Below, one piece after another: positions 50,880 through 63,371 of a stretch of DNA of 64,000 nucleotides. Location of the stretch: assembly GCA_009741485.1 (NCBI GenBank), contig CM019215.1, forward strand, positions 80,560,187 through 80,624,186. Reading direction: 5' to 3'. Every line of letters begins with the position of its first letter. The stretch's first letter is position 1. The translations under genes were made by a program, and so were the position numbers. The DNA is from Malurus cyaneus samueli (Eukaryota; Chordata; Aves; Passeriformes; Maluridae). Below the pieces are notes generated by a model. It did not search any database and had not been told where the DNA came from. It was given only the letters and a program-made list of their open reading frames with translations.

Positions 50880-53800
50880 GTGCCAAGAAATTATAAAAAT
50901 TATATAAGACATTTCTGATAAAATTTGATTGTCTCACAATCTATTTTTTTCAGAGATAGGAGAAAAACCTGTGTAGCAATATGAAGGCAAAACTGTCAGA
51001 AACAGTTGAAATTTTAAATACATCTCAGTGCACTTATTTTAAGTTTAAAAGCACACACAGAAGAGCAGTTGAGGAAGTTCTTTATGCAAGCAACATCTGC
51101 TTTCTGCTGCTCAGATCACTCCAAACACAGGCGATTGCAGAAGTGGAATCAACAATTTGTACATCTATCAAAAATCGGACACCAGAACTGGTGACTCTGT
51201 CTGTTTCTAGAAGATGATTTTTTTTTTTGTTTGACTCAGATTTTTGCATTGAAATAGTACCAGATGAGCAGAATGCTTCCAAATAAGTGAGCTAAAAATC
51301 CAGGCCTCTCCTCATTGAATTTTGCCCCAGAATTCAAGGGAATTGAAATTCTGCTAGAACTTTGGTCTTGTTTCTTTGAGAAAATGCCCAAACTATGAAT
51401 ATTAAAAGTTTTTCTTACATTTCCAGATCTAATAGATACAATTTATACCTCAGCTGATGCTAGGGAAGCACATGATCAGTCCAACCTCATTGATTTTTTG
51501 CCATAATTAATAGGTTTTATATATTCAATATGGAAAGAAAAAGGAAAAAAAAAAACGTGACTAAATCATTTGTTGTTGATTTAGTTTTAATAGAAATGTA
51601 TTTATATCACTGTAAAAGTAACAAATGTTTTGCTGAAACAATTTCTGTGAAAAAGGAAAATTAGAAACAATTATGTGGTTCTTTTTTTCAATCAGTGTTT
51701 ATTAATGGGCATTAACAGAAATTGTTTGCACACTAAGAATCGTGATTAAATCCCTATGCAAAGTGATGGCAGCAGAGCTTAACAATAAAAGCAGTTTTAA
51801 ATGAAAACTTGAAGATTATTAGTCCTACATGGAATGGTTATTAAAAGCATGTTAAGAAAGCTATCTGTATATTTTTTCTACTCATTAGTAAGATAACAAT
51901 ATAACTAAAATAAACCTAATTTTTTTTTTCCTCACAAGTTACCATAGACTTTTCTTGAAGGCAAAGAAGAACACTATTAATTAACAGTGAACTATAAATC
52001 TAAGTATGAGCAAAAACACACTCAGTACCAAAAGAAAGTCAGAGTCAACACAAAGCTGCTCCTTCTGCAGACTGTTCTTCAGCAGCATTTTTTTCCTTTA
52101 TGTTACAGTTGCTTTGGTGATCTAATTCTGTAGTTTCATGGGAAACCTCATATCCTCTCACTCCTGCTTTTCCCTTCCCTTTTCAAAAATAAGAAGAAAA
52201 TTGCGAAAGAAATCCAACCGTAAGCCCTTTGCTTTACTTCTGACAGAGGTCAATAATTTGCTAATTTTTTCCTGTATCTTTTGCACTTTATTTTTATCAT
52301 GAAGCATGCTCATGTGTAATGGTGTTTTCAATGCCACATCTGGAGTACATGTAATTTTTGTTCTTAGGCTTGTGAATTGTTAAACTTCTGGGAAAATGAA
52401 GCTGATTATTTACAATATTATGGTCTAAAATTTCTAAATTATTATGGTAGCACTGCTGTGTTAAACCCAGTGACATCTGTGGGGTAAATAGTCCTTGCTG
52501 TAAGTCACAGGGGAAGTACTCACTGTTTCTTAGTGGAAAGATAAAAGTCCTGCCCAATGTGAGGTGAAAAATGTGGAATATGGGTGAGGCAGCCACAGGA
52601 ATTTCATTTGGACAGAGCAGGAGAATGCAACTTTGATGTTTCATAAAATTCCTGCTTCACCTTGGAAGAGATACAATTAATGATTTCATGAGTTTGGTTT
52701 TTTTCACCTCAAAGCACTCCAGTCACTTTTGCTCAGACCTAAAAATCCCTTCAACTCTGGAAAACACACTTGCTAGATTTCAGGAAGAGGTTAATGCCTG
52801 TGAACAGGCTGTTCCAGGGGAAAGCATGGCACAGCTAAGCAGTACCTTCTTCTGTAGGTCATAACAGGCTCATTTGCAGTATTAAGTATCTGTGTAGCAC
52901 TTTACACCCTAAAAAGGTAGAAAATATACAAACGCTAATGGATCTTCCCTGAACTGCTATGAGCTAAGCAAACATTAATCCTATGTGATGAATGGGACAA
53001 CTGCACAGCTGGATATTCCCTGTCCTATTGAAGTTGGTAAGACACAATTTCTCCTATGGAATTTAAAAGGTTTGTTTACATGTGATGCTTGCACGACTTT
53101 CACCGTATAAATTACCATCTCTAGGGTGGATATAGGTGAACTGGTATAAAAACATTTCTGCTGGAATAGCTTATTCACATTTGATTACTGTGGCAGAAGA
53201 ATTGCAGCAATACAGCAGGATCCATTCCACTCTCTGTACTGATCACACTATTATTTGGTTAGGAAGTAATTGTACTCGACTGCAATAATTTTCGAAACAT
53301 AGAGACATATGACCCTTAATTTTGTAAATGTAGAGATACATGACCCTTAAGGAAAAAAAAATAGCCCAAAACATAGCAATGAAAATGTTAGACAGCTTTC
53401 ACCATTTCCTGTGTTTACTACCTTTTTGCTAACAATCTAGCACCATTCTGTTCAAATGCCTGCTGTGTCTCACTGTGTCTGCACTTTTATACATTTTGGA
53501 ATAAGCAGGTTAGGACACAACCAGCTGAGTCAGTTTCATGCAACTACTCTGACTGTCATTGCATTTGAACAAGTAATCTGTGCTGGTGGGTGGCAAATAC
53601 ACTTGGGGATTCTGTTTCTCCAGTCTCAAGTAATCAGATAATAGTGTCCATGAGCTACCTCCAAGTTGGGAGTAACAGTTCCAATTGCAAATACTGTGTT
53701 TTGGGGGATTATGGGTAGCTCTAAAGTGTTTATAAAAGTATAACATCTGAGCTAGAAAAAAGACCAGGTAGGATTGTAATATACAATTTTGTTCAGCCTG

Positions 53801-56329
53801 GCAGCCCTGCCAATATATTTTAGAAAAAAACTCTCCTGCTAGCTCAAGTTATTCCCAAATTACAAAGGAGAGGAGTAGCCTCCTGTATAGAATATGACTC
53901 CTTTGCTTTGGAATAGCCTTTATTTCAGCAAAGTATTTCTTGATTAAGTGAAGGTGGGAGACTTCTATATTGCAACTGGTTAGAAGGTCATATGGATACC
54001 CTGGCATGATGATGGACTCCTCTAGTCCTGTCTAAACCAAGTCCAGCTTCCTAATAATTACCCTGTGCCTCTACTCTGTCTTTTGAAGGGAATCCAACTG
54101 GGAGAGGCATTTGGGTTACTTCCAAACTTTGCCCTGACATGGAATCATCCACTGATATTTCACAGTTTGAATAGAAACCTAATGGCCCAGGATCCAGCAG
54201 AATATCTAAACCCTGCCCCTCAGAAGTCACAGTTCCACATGGCTCCACAGTTGGCACGTAGTTTCAAAAGCCTCAGGGCTCAAGGTAAATTCCTTCTAAA
54301 TGAAACCATTTCCTAGGAAAAGTTATGCCTACCGAGTTCTACCACTTGCTATCTTGCCATATGTCAATGCTATTGCAATTTTATTATTAGAACAGCATGA
54401 AAAATTAAAATTTCATTTCAGACTTAAGAACATTACTAATGTGTTCCTAGGTATATATTTTTAACTCTGAATACACAGCTAACTGAAGAATCATGTCCAG
54501 TTTTTGCAACCTCATTTGAAAATTTAATTTTGCTTGGATTTGGATTTTGTCAGAGTTCCATTGTGGAAATAACAGAGGATATCACAAATGAGAACTACTT
54601 TTTTCTTATTCTTAAGCATTTCCATTAATCATTCTGTTCTCTAGTAGTATGAATATTTAGTGGTCTGAAGCATTTTTTTAAGAGAATGACATGTCTGAAA
54701 ACTATTATAAACCTTCACTTTCTAATACTAATGATGTTCAAGATGAAGATTGCTCACGACAAGAAGATGAAGAACATTCATGACAAGTTCTCCTCAAAGA
54801 ACTGCCACCTTTGATAGAACAAATTTCTCTGCCCTTTTCCAGTGTTTGAATTACATGTTGCTTTCACTTTTTGGCATAGCTGGATTTCAACCAGTTGGCT
54901 GCCTCCCAGTTTCTGTTAGCAGCTTTCTGTATTTTGTTAAGTCAGTTTCTCGGCAAAATTTCCTGGATGGTTGAATCCTCATCAGAGAGAGGGAAAAAAA
55001 AAAAAAGATGCGTCTATCAAATAATCCAGGTCCTCCTTTGTAAAGTAAAGCAGCTCATGTTCTGCTAACCAGGACAGCAGAATGCAATAAAAGATGCTTC
55101 CCTATCACTCTGCTTGCTGAACATCAGCCGTGGCCTCGAGCTCAGCTTCAGAGACATGAACAGAGCAGGAAGAACTCCAACAGTAAGGCTGTAGCAAGAC
55201 AAGATTGGTTAAACTTTGAGGTAGGAGGAAGAAAAGACAGCCTTTAACCTTGATTTTCTATTAAAATGGGTTATCAGCTGCTCACACTTACATGGACAGA
55301 TACAAAAGCAAGTCCAGAAGTCAATAACAGCAGTGTCTGACTTTTCTACTTTCAAATCCAGATGATAGATAAATTACCCCTTTATTTTGCATTTGTATGC
55401 TAAAAGTCATATTTTTAAAAAAAAAGTAGAATGTATCTTTCATGTGTGTTCCATGAAATATGAAATAAATAACTTGCTTTAGAAATTAATTGGGCTCTTC
55501 CAGACTTATTAAATTGTCCAGTTCCAAAGAATTTTTTTCTCAATTTTCTGGCCCATTTTGTCAAAATGTTACCTTTAATGAATACAAGAATAACAACAAT
55601 ATAGGAAGATGAAATGAAATCATCTAAAGCTGTAAGAAAACCTACCAAACTATAAAGTTCAAGCCCAAAAACTTATCCCATTCCAAGGAAGCTTGTCCAG
55701 ATCTCTGTGCTGTATAGAATTGCTACATCAATGCAAGACCATTATAGTCTTTCTTTTTCATTTGTGTTTTCTTCCTCGAAGTGGATTGTTTCCATTTGTT
55801 TATGTGCACTGAGGCAGACAAGTTTGCTTGATCTGACTTTTAGACAGGTGTTCAATATATGATGCCCTCCTTCCCTCTAAAGAGCACTAGCAAGAAGAAA
55901 CAAATAACTTATTTCAGGATTCATAGTGATATCAGACTGCACATTCCAGAAACTATTTAGTTTTTTGATAGCATTTTCATCCTTGTCTGAGTTTTTCATA
56001 AAATAATAAAATGCAGTTAAATTGCAAGGCATGTATGAAAATCCAGAGTTCAAGAAACATACGTGCCATTTGTATTTGAGACTAGCATTATACTCCATTT
56101 TTCTTCTTTAAATCAGAACTAAAGAATGGTCTTGTAAAAAGGGAGCTAAAATTTTTTCACAAACCAGTATTCTTCCTATTGGTGAAGAAGTCAATGAGAT
56201 TTTCAGCACTCTAGACTTCTGAAATTCAAAGGGATTTTAATTCTATGAGTTGAAGAGTGAAACACTTTGATTCTGAAAATTTATATAACAATAAAATAAC
56301 TTGCCCATCTTGAAAAACTCTCTACTTTT
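50880..56329. other. Non-coding DNA, no recognised gene
   Basis: AT-rich. A 23 to 24 bp segment (AGAGA-ATATGACCCTTAA) occurs twice in tandem at 53297-53350. A GATGAAGA / TGACAAG word is repeated at about 54745-54785. Frames such as 52297-52644 (115 codons, minus) and 54065-54316 have no recognisable domain. Confidence 0.45.
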
Positions 56330-56480
56330 CATAGAATGATAGAATAGCATATGTTAGAAGTGACCCTAAACATCACCCAGCTCTAACACCCCTGCCAGGG
56401 TCAGAGATACTTTCCACTATATAAGGTTGCTCAAAGCCCTATCCAACCTGGTCTTAAGTCTGTTTTCTCATACCCAGTGT
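56330..56480 (-). mobile_element. CR1 LINE 3' end fragment, diverged
   Basis: The plus strand begins CATAGAATGATAGAATAG and then keeps the CR1 antisense words AACACCCCTGCCAGGGTCAG and GTTGCTCAAAGCCCTATCC followed by AACCTGGTCTT. Similarity is lost after about 56465. It is 5'-truncated and more diverged than the copy at 20451. Confidence 0.9.
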
Positions 56481-56499
56481 AAAATTTTTATTCCCAAAG

Positions 56500-56522
56500 C
56501 CCCCCCCCCAAAAAAAAAAAAA
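56500..56522. repeat. C10-A13 homopolymer junction
   Basis: Ten C followed directly by thirteen A, just beyond the CR1 fragment. Assembly lengths here are likely to be unreliable. Confidence 0.93.
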
Positions 56523-57343
56523 TCTCTCCATCCTTTACTCAGGTGAAACTCAGAAATAGAGGAAGATATTTGTTGAGTTGAGTTTTTATTTTGTTTGTTT
56601 GGGTAGCTTGTTTTTGGTAGTTTGGTGGGGTTTTTTTTTGTGTGGGAGCAAGTTGATTTTTAGGGAAATGTAGAATTATTCACAAAATAAGTAATAAAAT
56701 AATTCCTAGTAACCTGGATACCTCTGTAGAATAGATATATCAAACAAGTAGCAATGCAGATCAGAAAGGAAGATATTTTTTGAGAAAAAGACTTCATGTT
56801 AAGTAAAACCTGCAAACAGCGATTCTACAAACATATTTAACAGTTATGCAGAAACAAGTCTAACTGATATCCTACTAATGGAGGGGAAAAAAACCTCTTG
56901 GAAACATTTAGCATTAAGTTCACATTGTTCTCACACCTTAAACTCCGTTGTGTAATTACTGTAAATTATAAGATAAATAGGATTATGCTTACATACATTT
57001 TAAAATATAAAACATATACAAAATTAAAATTTCTTCAGAAAGAATAATAAAAATACAGACATATATGACAGAATCTTTTTTTTCATTTGTACTGGTCATT
57101 CCAGGTTTTCTTCACTAAGCAGAATATACTGGTTAATTAGAGTGTCAGTGTAAAGTGGTGAAAAGTTTATAGCACCTTGGCTATTCTCTATCCCTGGAAA
57201 GTTTATAAGTCAAGTTCCTTATATAATATTGGAATATTAGTGTGTGCAAAAGACATATTGGACAGACAGTGAGAGGAAGACCGAGGGAGCCATCATTCTT
57301 GACTGTGTTGTTTTTGGTTTCCCACAATAAATCTATTTAGGAA
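56523..57343. other. Non-coding DNA, no recognised gene
   Basis: AT-rich. A T/G-rich tract lies at about 56580-56641. An AATAAATCTATTT at about 57326 resembles the polyadenylation-signal context of the family A elements, but the surrounding sequence does not match them. Confidence 0.45.
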
Positions 57344-58363
57344 TGAAAGAAGCTTTAGCTCCTCCTAGGCTTTTGGTAGGCAAGAGAGAGCCAGCACAGT
57401 CAGCAGGTGTGAAAAATCAGATGACATACAGGGAGAGACACATCTCAGTCTCTACACAGTGGATGGAGAGCAGTGGATGCTTCTCTATTTCTACCTTGAG
57501 TAAGGACAGCATGGCCTGTCTTGTTATCTGTGCTCTCTTAGTTCTAGTACATGGAATATTTTATGTGATACAAGTTTTTCTGAGATTTCTCTGAAGTAAC
57601 AGTGATCCTCCCTAGGCCTCATGTGTAGCAAAGCCTGACAATGTGAACTTTTAGTGCCTGTTCAGACACTGCACAATGAACACCTGAATACATGTGCAGA
57701 AAAACCCTACATGTCAGAATAACCACAGACTTCATAAAAGACATATGGCAGCATAAACATTTGTTCTTATGGCCACTTTTAAGGGAATGATAAATATTAA
57801 GACAAAAATGTCTCAACATTGTTTGACCTTCATTTGAACTGTTACTTAGAAATCTCTTCTACCTCAAAGACTAACGTTAACCCCTTTAGTTGTGCTTCTG
57901 TTCAGAAAAGTGTTGGAGAAGTGGGACCTGACCTATGGAGGCAGACATGGAAAGGAAATTTCTGTGATCTGTGGTTGGCAGGGGGAGTAGGATGGAGAGA
58001 GGCTCTGCTGCTGGGTTGCTGGGGAGACATCTTTGGACAATCCTCTCAAGACCCGATGAATTTTTTTGACAACTGGACTGTGGGAGGGTCTATGCTGCAT
58101 ATAAGGAATCATGAACTGCATCTCCTGTCAGCCCCCTGCCTCCTGCTCATGCACCTGTCACCCACTGAATGACCAAATCAGACTGATGGGATCCATTGGA
58201 TCCATGGTAGTAACTCCCTCTGTCTCCCTGATCTCTCCGTAACACTGCTTCTTTTCCTTCCTTCATCTCTGCCTTTCCTATCTCTGTTGCTAGGGCCAAT
58301 ATCCATAGTAATAAACTCTTTGTGGGTGCAACATCGGCCTCATTTCTGTGTAATTTCACCACA
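57344..58363 (+). mobile_element. Possible ERV LTR, tentative
   Basis: The segment is GC-richer than its surroundings. It has a TATA-like GCATATAAGG (about 58098-58107) followed some 200 bp later by AATAAACTCTTTGTGGG (AATAAA at about 58309) and a tail ending TTTCACCACA. GGAA occurs immediately before TGAAAG at 57340-57343 and immediately after ACCACA at 58364-58367. It could be a 4-bp target-site duplication, but 4 bases can match by chance. I do not recognise the family. The 117-codon frame 57819-58172 inside has no recognisable domain. Confidence 0.35.
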
Positions 58364-60046
58364 GGAATCATCAGAACCTTCTCGGCTCTCCCCAGAGCAG
58401 GACATGGACACCACTATAAAAAGCAAATAGAGGTGTATATTTAAATGTTAGTGGATAATCAAATAAACTAAAAACAAACTCCAGAATACTTTCCCTTATT
58501 GTTAATAATATTATGCCTACTTTCATTTTCAGTAAGGTTCTTCTTTACATACTGCTACTGAAAACTTCTGTCCCTTTCGTTTTAAGTCAAATCATGAGCA
58601 GTCACAACAGGTAAGGCTGACGCAATCATGTAAAGCCTTCACTATATTTGCAGAGGATTTTTTTTTGTGTTCTTGGGGGCTGTTTTTTCCCAAGGTGGTA
58701 ATTGGGTCAGGCTGCTGTGGCTTTTGCCACTGACTTGTCCTCCAAGTTAAAAAGTAGGGCTTGAGCACTTGATCAGCTTTCACAACTCTGGTGCTGGGAG
58801 ACAGCAGCGTTGTCCTGATGCTTGAGAGAACACCCACCTCTCCAGGGAATTTATTTTTTTCCTTTATGCAGAGAAGATTGAAGTAAGAACAGAAAACCTA
58901 TGAAGAAAAAGGCCTCTGTTTTCCTTTTCTACAGAATCAGAGGGATTATTACACTGATAAACAAATTGTGAGGAAGTACAAATAAATTATAAAAAGGTGG
59001 TAACATACAAACAGCTCATTGCAAATCTAGGCACAAACTCACGATAAAAATTATGGGGAGAAGGGACATGATTTTATGGTGGTTAAGGAGGAAGGAATAT
59101 AGGCTAGACAAAAATAATTACGGATCAGTACAGTAACTCAGTCTCTGTTAAGGTAAGTGCTGTCAGAAACTTCTCTCTGGCTTGATCACTCCATCAGGAG
59201 GCAGTGAGAACCCACAGGCACCCTCTCACTGCAATTCCAAATAGGCTCCCCAAAGAGTTTTAGCACAGTTAGAAAATCTGTGGTACCACTACTCTGGAAA
59301 GATTAAAAGCCTTTTTTTTTTATGCTGTGCATTATAACAGATGACTAAAAACAAAACCAACAAAAATTAAAATAAATTAATATTTGAAGCCATCTTAAAA
59401 TATCTGAAATGTAAAATACATTTTAACTTCAGAATATAGATGAAACACAAAAAGCACTCAAGAGGAGAGTAGGAGTGTAAGAGATTAACATGTAAAGATG
59501 TTTTACTCATTCTGGATGCTTTATTTGTATATTCGCTATATGCTTTAAGAAATAATATGTCTCAATTAAATCCACCATACTGCATGATCCTTCTTCTATA
59601 GTGTCCAGAGTGTACTTAGATGTGACACTAGGAAAACATTAGGCTCCAACTCATGATAAAACTATGATTTAAAAAAAAAAAAATACTCCAGATGGGATTC
59701 TTGCCCCTAACTTTAGTAATTCCAAAATTAGGATTTTATACCATTTTAGCCTTCAAAGCTTCTTTTTGCCTGGAGATAATCATCAAGTGGAGAAATCTCA
59801 ATAACTCCAGGAAAAACTGTAACTTTTATACCACTAAATTTTGTAAAATGAAGAAATATGAGACAGAAACTTTTGTGCATTTTTATGGGGAATAATCTTT
59901 GATTTCAGAGGCTTCTCCAGTAATTACAAAAATTACAGAATTACACAGATTAATGATCCAATGATGCAAGAAATAATTAGCTACCAGAAACATTAAAAAA
60001 TAATAATAAAATTAAAAAAAAAAGCTGAAGTTTGTTGTTTTGGTTC
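58364..60046. other. Non-coding DNA, no recognised gene
   Basis: AT-rich, with A13 near 59670. No gene or RNA could be supported. Confidence 0.45.
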
Positions 60047-60072
60047 TTTTTTTTTTTTTTTTTTTTTTTTTT
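60047..60072. repeat. Poly-T tract, 26 bases
   Basis: Uninterrupted run of 26 T. Confidence 0.96.
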
Positions 60073-61433
60073 GCAATTCTTTTACTTCTTTGGAATGAGA
60101 AGGTAAAGAAGGTACTGTAAATATTCTCATTTTAAAGAGTGACAGAAGTAATAAAATCCACATATTTCTATCAGTTTTAACCTACTGAAAAAAAGTCATA
60201 TAAATTCCTTGTGATCAAGGAAGAAAAAAACCCCAACAAGCCTTTAAAAACCCCAAACAAATAAACTAAACCAAAACACAGATTTACATTAACTAATATG
60301 CATAAAGGAGATTTTCAAGGAAGATCACACACATTTTATAGTTACCAGGTTCAGGATATTTCTGTCAATCCACACTACCCTATGCTAAACCACAGCTATA
60401 ACAAAAAAAATTCATATTCTGTGACAATTGCAAAACTCATTATAAATTGAGGACTACATTATGCTATTATGCTTACGTTTTGTGTGGTGCCAAAAATATT
60501 GAAGATATTACTGTGCTACAAGTAAAATATTCCAAAACTTTGAAGACATTGAACTTCAATGCTGAGTTCTGTTTCTGTAAAGAAGAGTCTAAACCCACTG
60601 CAAGGTAAGAATATCACAGTCAAAATTTACATAATTTATCTCTATGGCACAAATCAAGTTTTCATCTACATACACTTTTAAGAATAAAAAAGATAAGGGT
60701 GCTTTGCATGTAACATTTAAGTTTTCAAGATAGGAATTTTTGACTAAACTTTGCCTGTTCTGACTGCTGGGAGTTGAAAATATAACGCGTACACCAGGTG
60801 CTTTTTCAGAGTGAAATGCATTAAATAACCAATTAAATTTTTGAAAGGAAGCAGCTTTGTTTTTCTTTTATGTTGCTTAATTCCTTTTTAAAAAACATCT
60901 ATTTTTATTTTAAAGTTACCGCAGTCAAGTTTAGTGCTGACCAAAAAAATCAATCATTTTAAAAAAGTGTGGCTGAAACTGTAGGAATGGGTGCAAGCGC
61001 CTATTTTGCATCTGAGTTTGGCTTAGCTGAGTCAGGAATATAATTTTTTATTTCAGCATAGTTATGTCTAGAGAAAAAAAAAGGCTCATGCTTCAACAAA
61101 GGCTGAGAACTCATCAGTGCTGTTGGGCATCTTCTCAGAAGCACAGCTCCTGTCCTGTGGCCTCATTAATGTGGTGGCAGTCCTTTCCATTCCTGGTATT
61201 CAGATGTTCTACAAATAAAGAATATCAAGCTTTTTCCCCCTCTGCAGCCAATCATAAGACAGTAAAAAGTGATGCAGTCAGGTGTAAACCTAGGCAGAGG
61301 GGTTCAATTTCAATTCCATTAATTTCAATTGCCATCTGTTTCATCCCTGTGATACAAGGTACTGACAGATGGGGACGCTGCTCTTGAGTTCATGCTGTTA
61401 AACACTGAACCATTGGCCCATAAACTTACTGCC
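60073..61433. other. Non-coding DNA, no recognised gene
   Basis: AT-rich. The 107-codon frame 61064-61387 has no recognisable domain or splice support. Confidence 0.45.
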
Positions 61434-61457
61434 ATTCATGATCAAATTCATGATCAA
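61434..61457. repeat. 12-bp tandem duplication
   Basis: Two perfect copies of ATTCATGATCAA, ending about 20 bp before the target-site duplication of the next LTR. Confidence 0.95.
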
Positions 61458-61484
61458 ATTAACAGTAAGACTCCTCTACTCCCC

Positions 61485-61912
61485 TGTGGTAAGCCACTAT
61501 GAGGCCTAGGCCTGGTAAGGGCAGAGAAGACCCGTGAAGGTTCTGGAACAATCTGCACCGTTGGCCAGCAGCCGGCAGGTGCTGTAGCAGTTCCAGTAGG
61601 GTCTGTCTCGAGTGCCCCCGAGGCCGTGAGAAACACCAATGTAACTGTATGGCAAGAGGAGTCAGCACGAGCCTCCTGCAATGGCAGAACTGCCATATAA
61701 GGGATTTTATAGCGTTAGTAAGGGCTTGTGAATATTAAGTTACCGTTATCTCTGTTACAAAAAGCATTACGTTTAACTGCCGTCACTGTTACGAACCAGG
61801 GGTATAAAAACCCCCGTATCGCACAATAAAGTTGAAGAGATTGCACATTCAATCACGTCTAGGAGGTTGTTTCTGTGTCTCTCCCGTCTCCCAGCTAATG
61901 ACCACTCCAACA
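61485..61912 (+). mobile_element. Solo ERV LTR (428 bp), perfect 6-bp TSD
   Basis: Starts TGTGGTAAGCC and ends CACTCCAACA, flanked on both sides by CTCCCC (61479-61484 and 61913-61918). A 6-bp duplication and short TGT...ACA ends are typical of alpha/beta-type (class II) avian ERVs. The promoter and polyadenylation signal are close together: TATAAAAA at 61803-61810 and AATAAA at 61825-61830, a compact layout also known from alpharetroviral LTRs. The element keeps many CpGs, unlike its surroundings, which suggests a fairly recent insertion. No internal retroviral sequence adjoins it, so it is most simply a solo LTR left after LTR-LTR recombination. The minus-strand frames 61454-61696 and 61459-61668 within it are not genes. 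Confidence 0.88.
61803..61830 (+). promoter_or_regulatory. LTR TATA box and polyadenylation signal
   Basis: TATAAAAA is followed 15 bases after its end by AATAAA, inside the 428 bp LTR. Transcription would start near or after the AATAAA, implying a very short R region. Activity is unknown. Confidence 0.75.
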
Positions 61913-62108
61913 CTCCCCAGCAACACTCCCAGTAGGACACCTCAGTCCTACAGAGGAGGATCTATGATACTTGCATCTTTCGAAATGGTTCATCCCAATG
62001 AGAGGAAAGGGGTGGATTTCCTGCATACCTGACCATAAATGCTGGAGGGAATCCCACTCCAGAACTGGGCACAACTGAAAAGTAATTCCTGTTTGGTGCA
62101 GAGTCCAG
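61913..62108. other. 196-bp spacer between two LTR insertions
   Basis: Contains the right TSD of the 428 bp LTR (61913-61918) and the left TSD GTCCAG of the next element (62103-62108). Otherwise unique and non-coding. Confidence 0.7.
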
Positions 62109-63159
62109 TGTCATGGTTTTGCTTGGTCCAATTTTTGGTGGTGGGGGATGGGGATCAAAAAACCACAAAGATGGCTGCTGTGAGAAGTCCTAGGGGTGTC
62201 TCCTTCTTCTTCTTCTCCAGCAAAGGGAGCCTGCCCCCTCCTGTGTTTCAGAGCCAACCCATCATTGGTTCTGAGTTGATGGACAGGTGACCATCAGGCC
62301 TGGGCCAATTACACAGGATAGTTACACCTCTGTGAGACGTATTTTGTAGTATTTAAAAAGAATTCATAAAGATAGTTGCGGCCGCCATGTTTAGGTTAAT
62401 TGATAGCATGTAGTTTTATTATCTGCACTGGAAAAACAGGGCAGGAGGGTGAGGAGATGTAAGAAGAAAAATGGAGACACCCAAGATCACAGAACAGTAA
62501 GAGAAGCTGTGCCCTTGCTGTGGTTCTCAGACAAGCTGGAGGAGATAAGTTGTTCTGAAAAAAGACTCTTTCCATCATATTGAGAGAGCCTGTATAGAGA
62601 AGTAAAGCACCTTGCTGTGAGAAAAAACCCTGGCCTTTTGAGGACGGACTGTTTTTGATTATGAAGCCAAGAAACAGAGAAGAGATTTGCTCCCCCCACG
62701 AAGTTTTGATTTAGAAGAAGCTGTGTTTTGTGTTCTGCCAGGAGGTTTGTGATAATCGGACTCACGTCGCTGAAAAAAAACAACATGGGCTTTGAAGGAC
62801 ATTCTTTTCTTTTCTCCTGTGAGGTAAAAAAGTTCCTTTCTGCTATTAGCAGTTTTGCACTGACTGTTTCTCAGAAAAGGACACATCCCACAGCTGGAGC
62901 TGTAAGAATGGTTTTCTCCTACAACGCTTGGACAACAGCTGAGTGTTTTGATCTGTGTTAACTTTCATTCTCCTGCCCCCTGTGTGTGAGGGACAACATG
63001 GGAGGGTGGAGATGGGGGGACTTGGAAGAAGAGATGGGTCCCTGGGAAAGTGTAACAGTGTCTTAAAATGTCCATTTTTATTTTTCTTCTCTTTGTAAAT
63101 ATCCCTATCTTTGTGTTTTTCACCCAGTGCCATAATACTTCTTTTTAGTAGTGTGTAGT

Positions 63160-63165
63160 AATAAA
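63160..63165 (+). promoter_or_regulatory. LTR polyadenylation signal AATAAA
   Basis: AATAAA in a TAGTAATAAATCTAT context, conserved in copies 1 and 2. It sets the orientation of the family. About 180 bp of U5-like sequence follow before the PBS. Confidence 0.7.
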
Positions 63166-63353
63166 TCTATCTTGCAACTTAAGTTATGAGCCTGTCTGGG
63201 TCTTTGTGGAGTACATAGGTATCTTTCTTCCAATTATGTTTATCTCAAAGCCATAAATATTTCGTGTTAATTGGGTTTCCGCTCTCCCTTCTCCCTCTCC
63301 GGTGGGGGGGAAAGGAGGTAACGTCGTGGGCACAGTTCAAACTACGACATTTC

Positions 63354-63371
63354 TGGTGCGTTGGCCGGGAA
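63354..63371 (+). other. Exact tRNA-Gly(UCC) primer binding site in copy 3
   Basis: TGGTGCGTTGGCCGGGAA is the exact complement of the 3' end of vertebrate tRNA-Gly(UCC), TTCCCGGCCAACGCA plus CCA, as I remember it. The 19th base does not match, the usual PBS limit. It follows an LTR-like end ACTACGACA (63341-63349) after a 4-base TTTC spacer. It precedes a 30-bp tail ending in the true element boundary at 63401. Confidence 0.88.

Noticed and set aside
52297..52644. 115-codon minus-strand frame
   Set aside because: No family resemblance or splice signals that I can see; ordinary AT-rich background.
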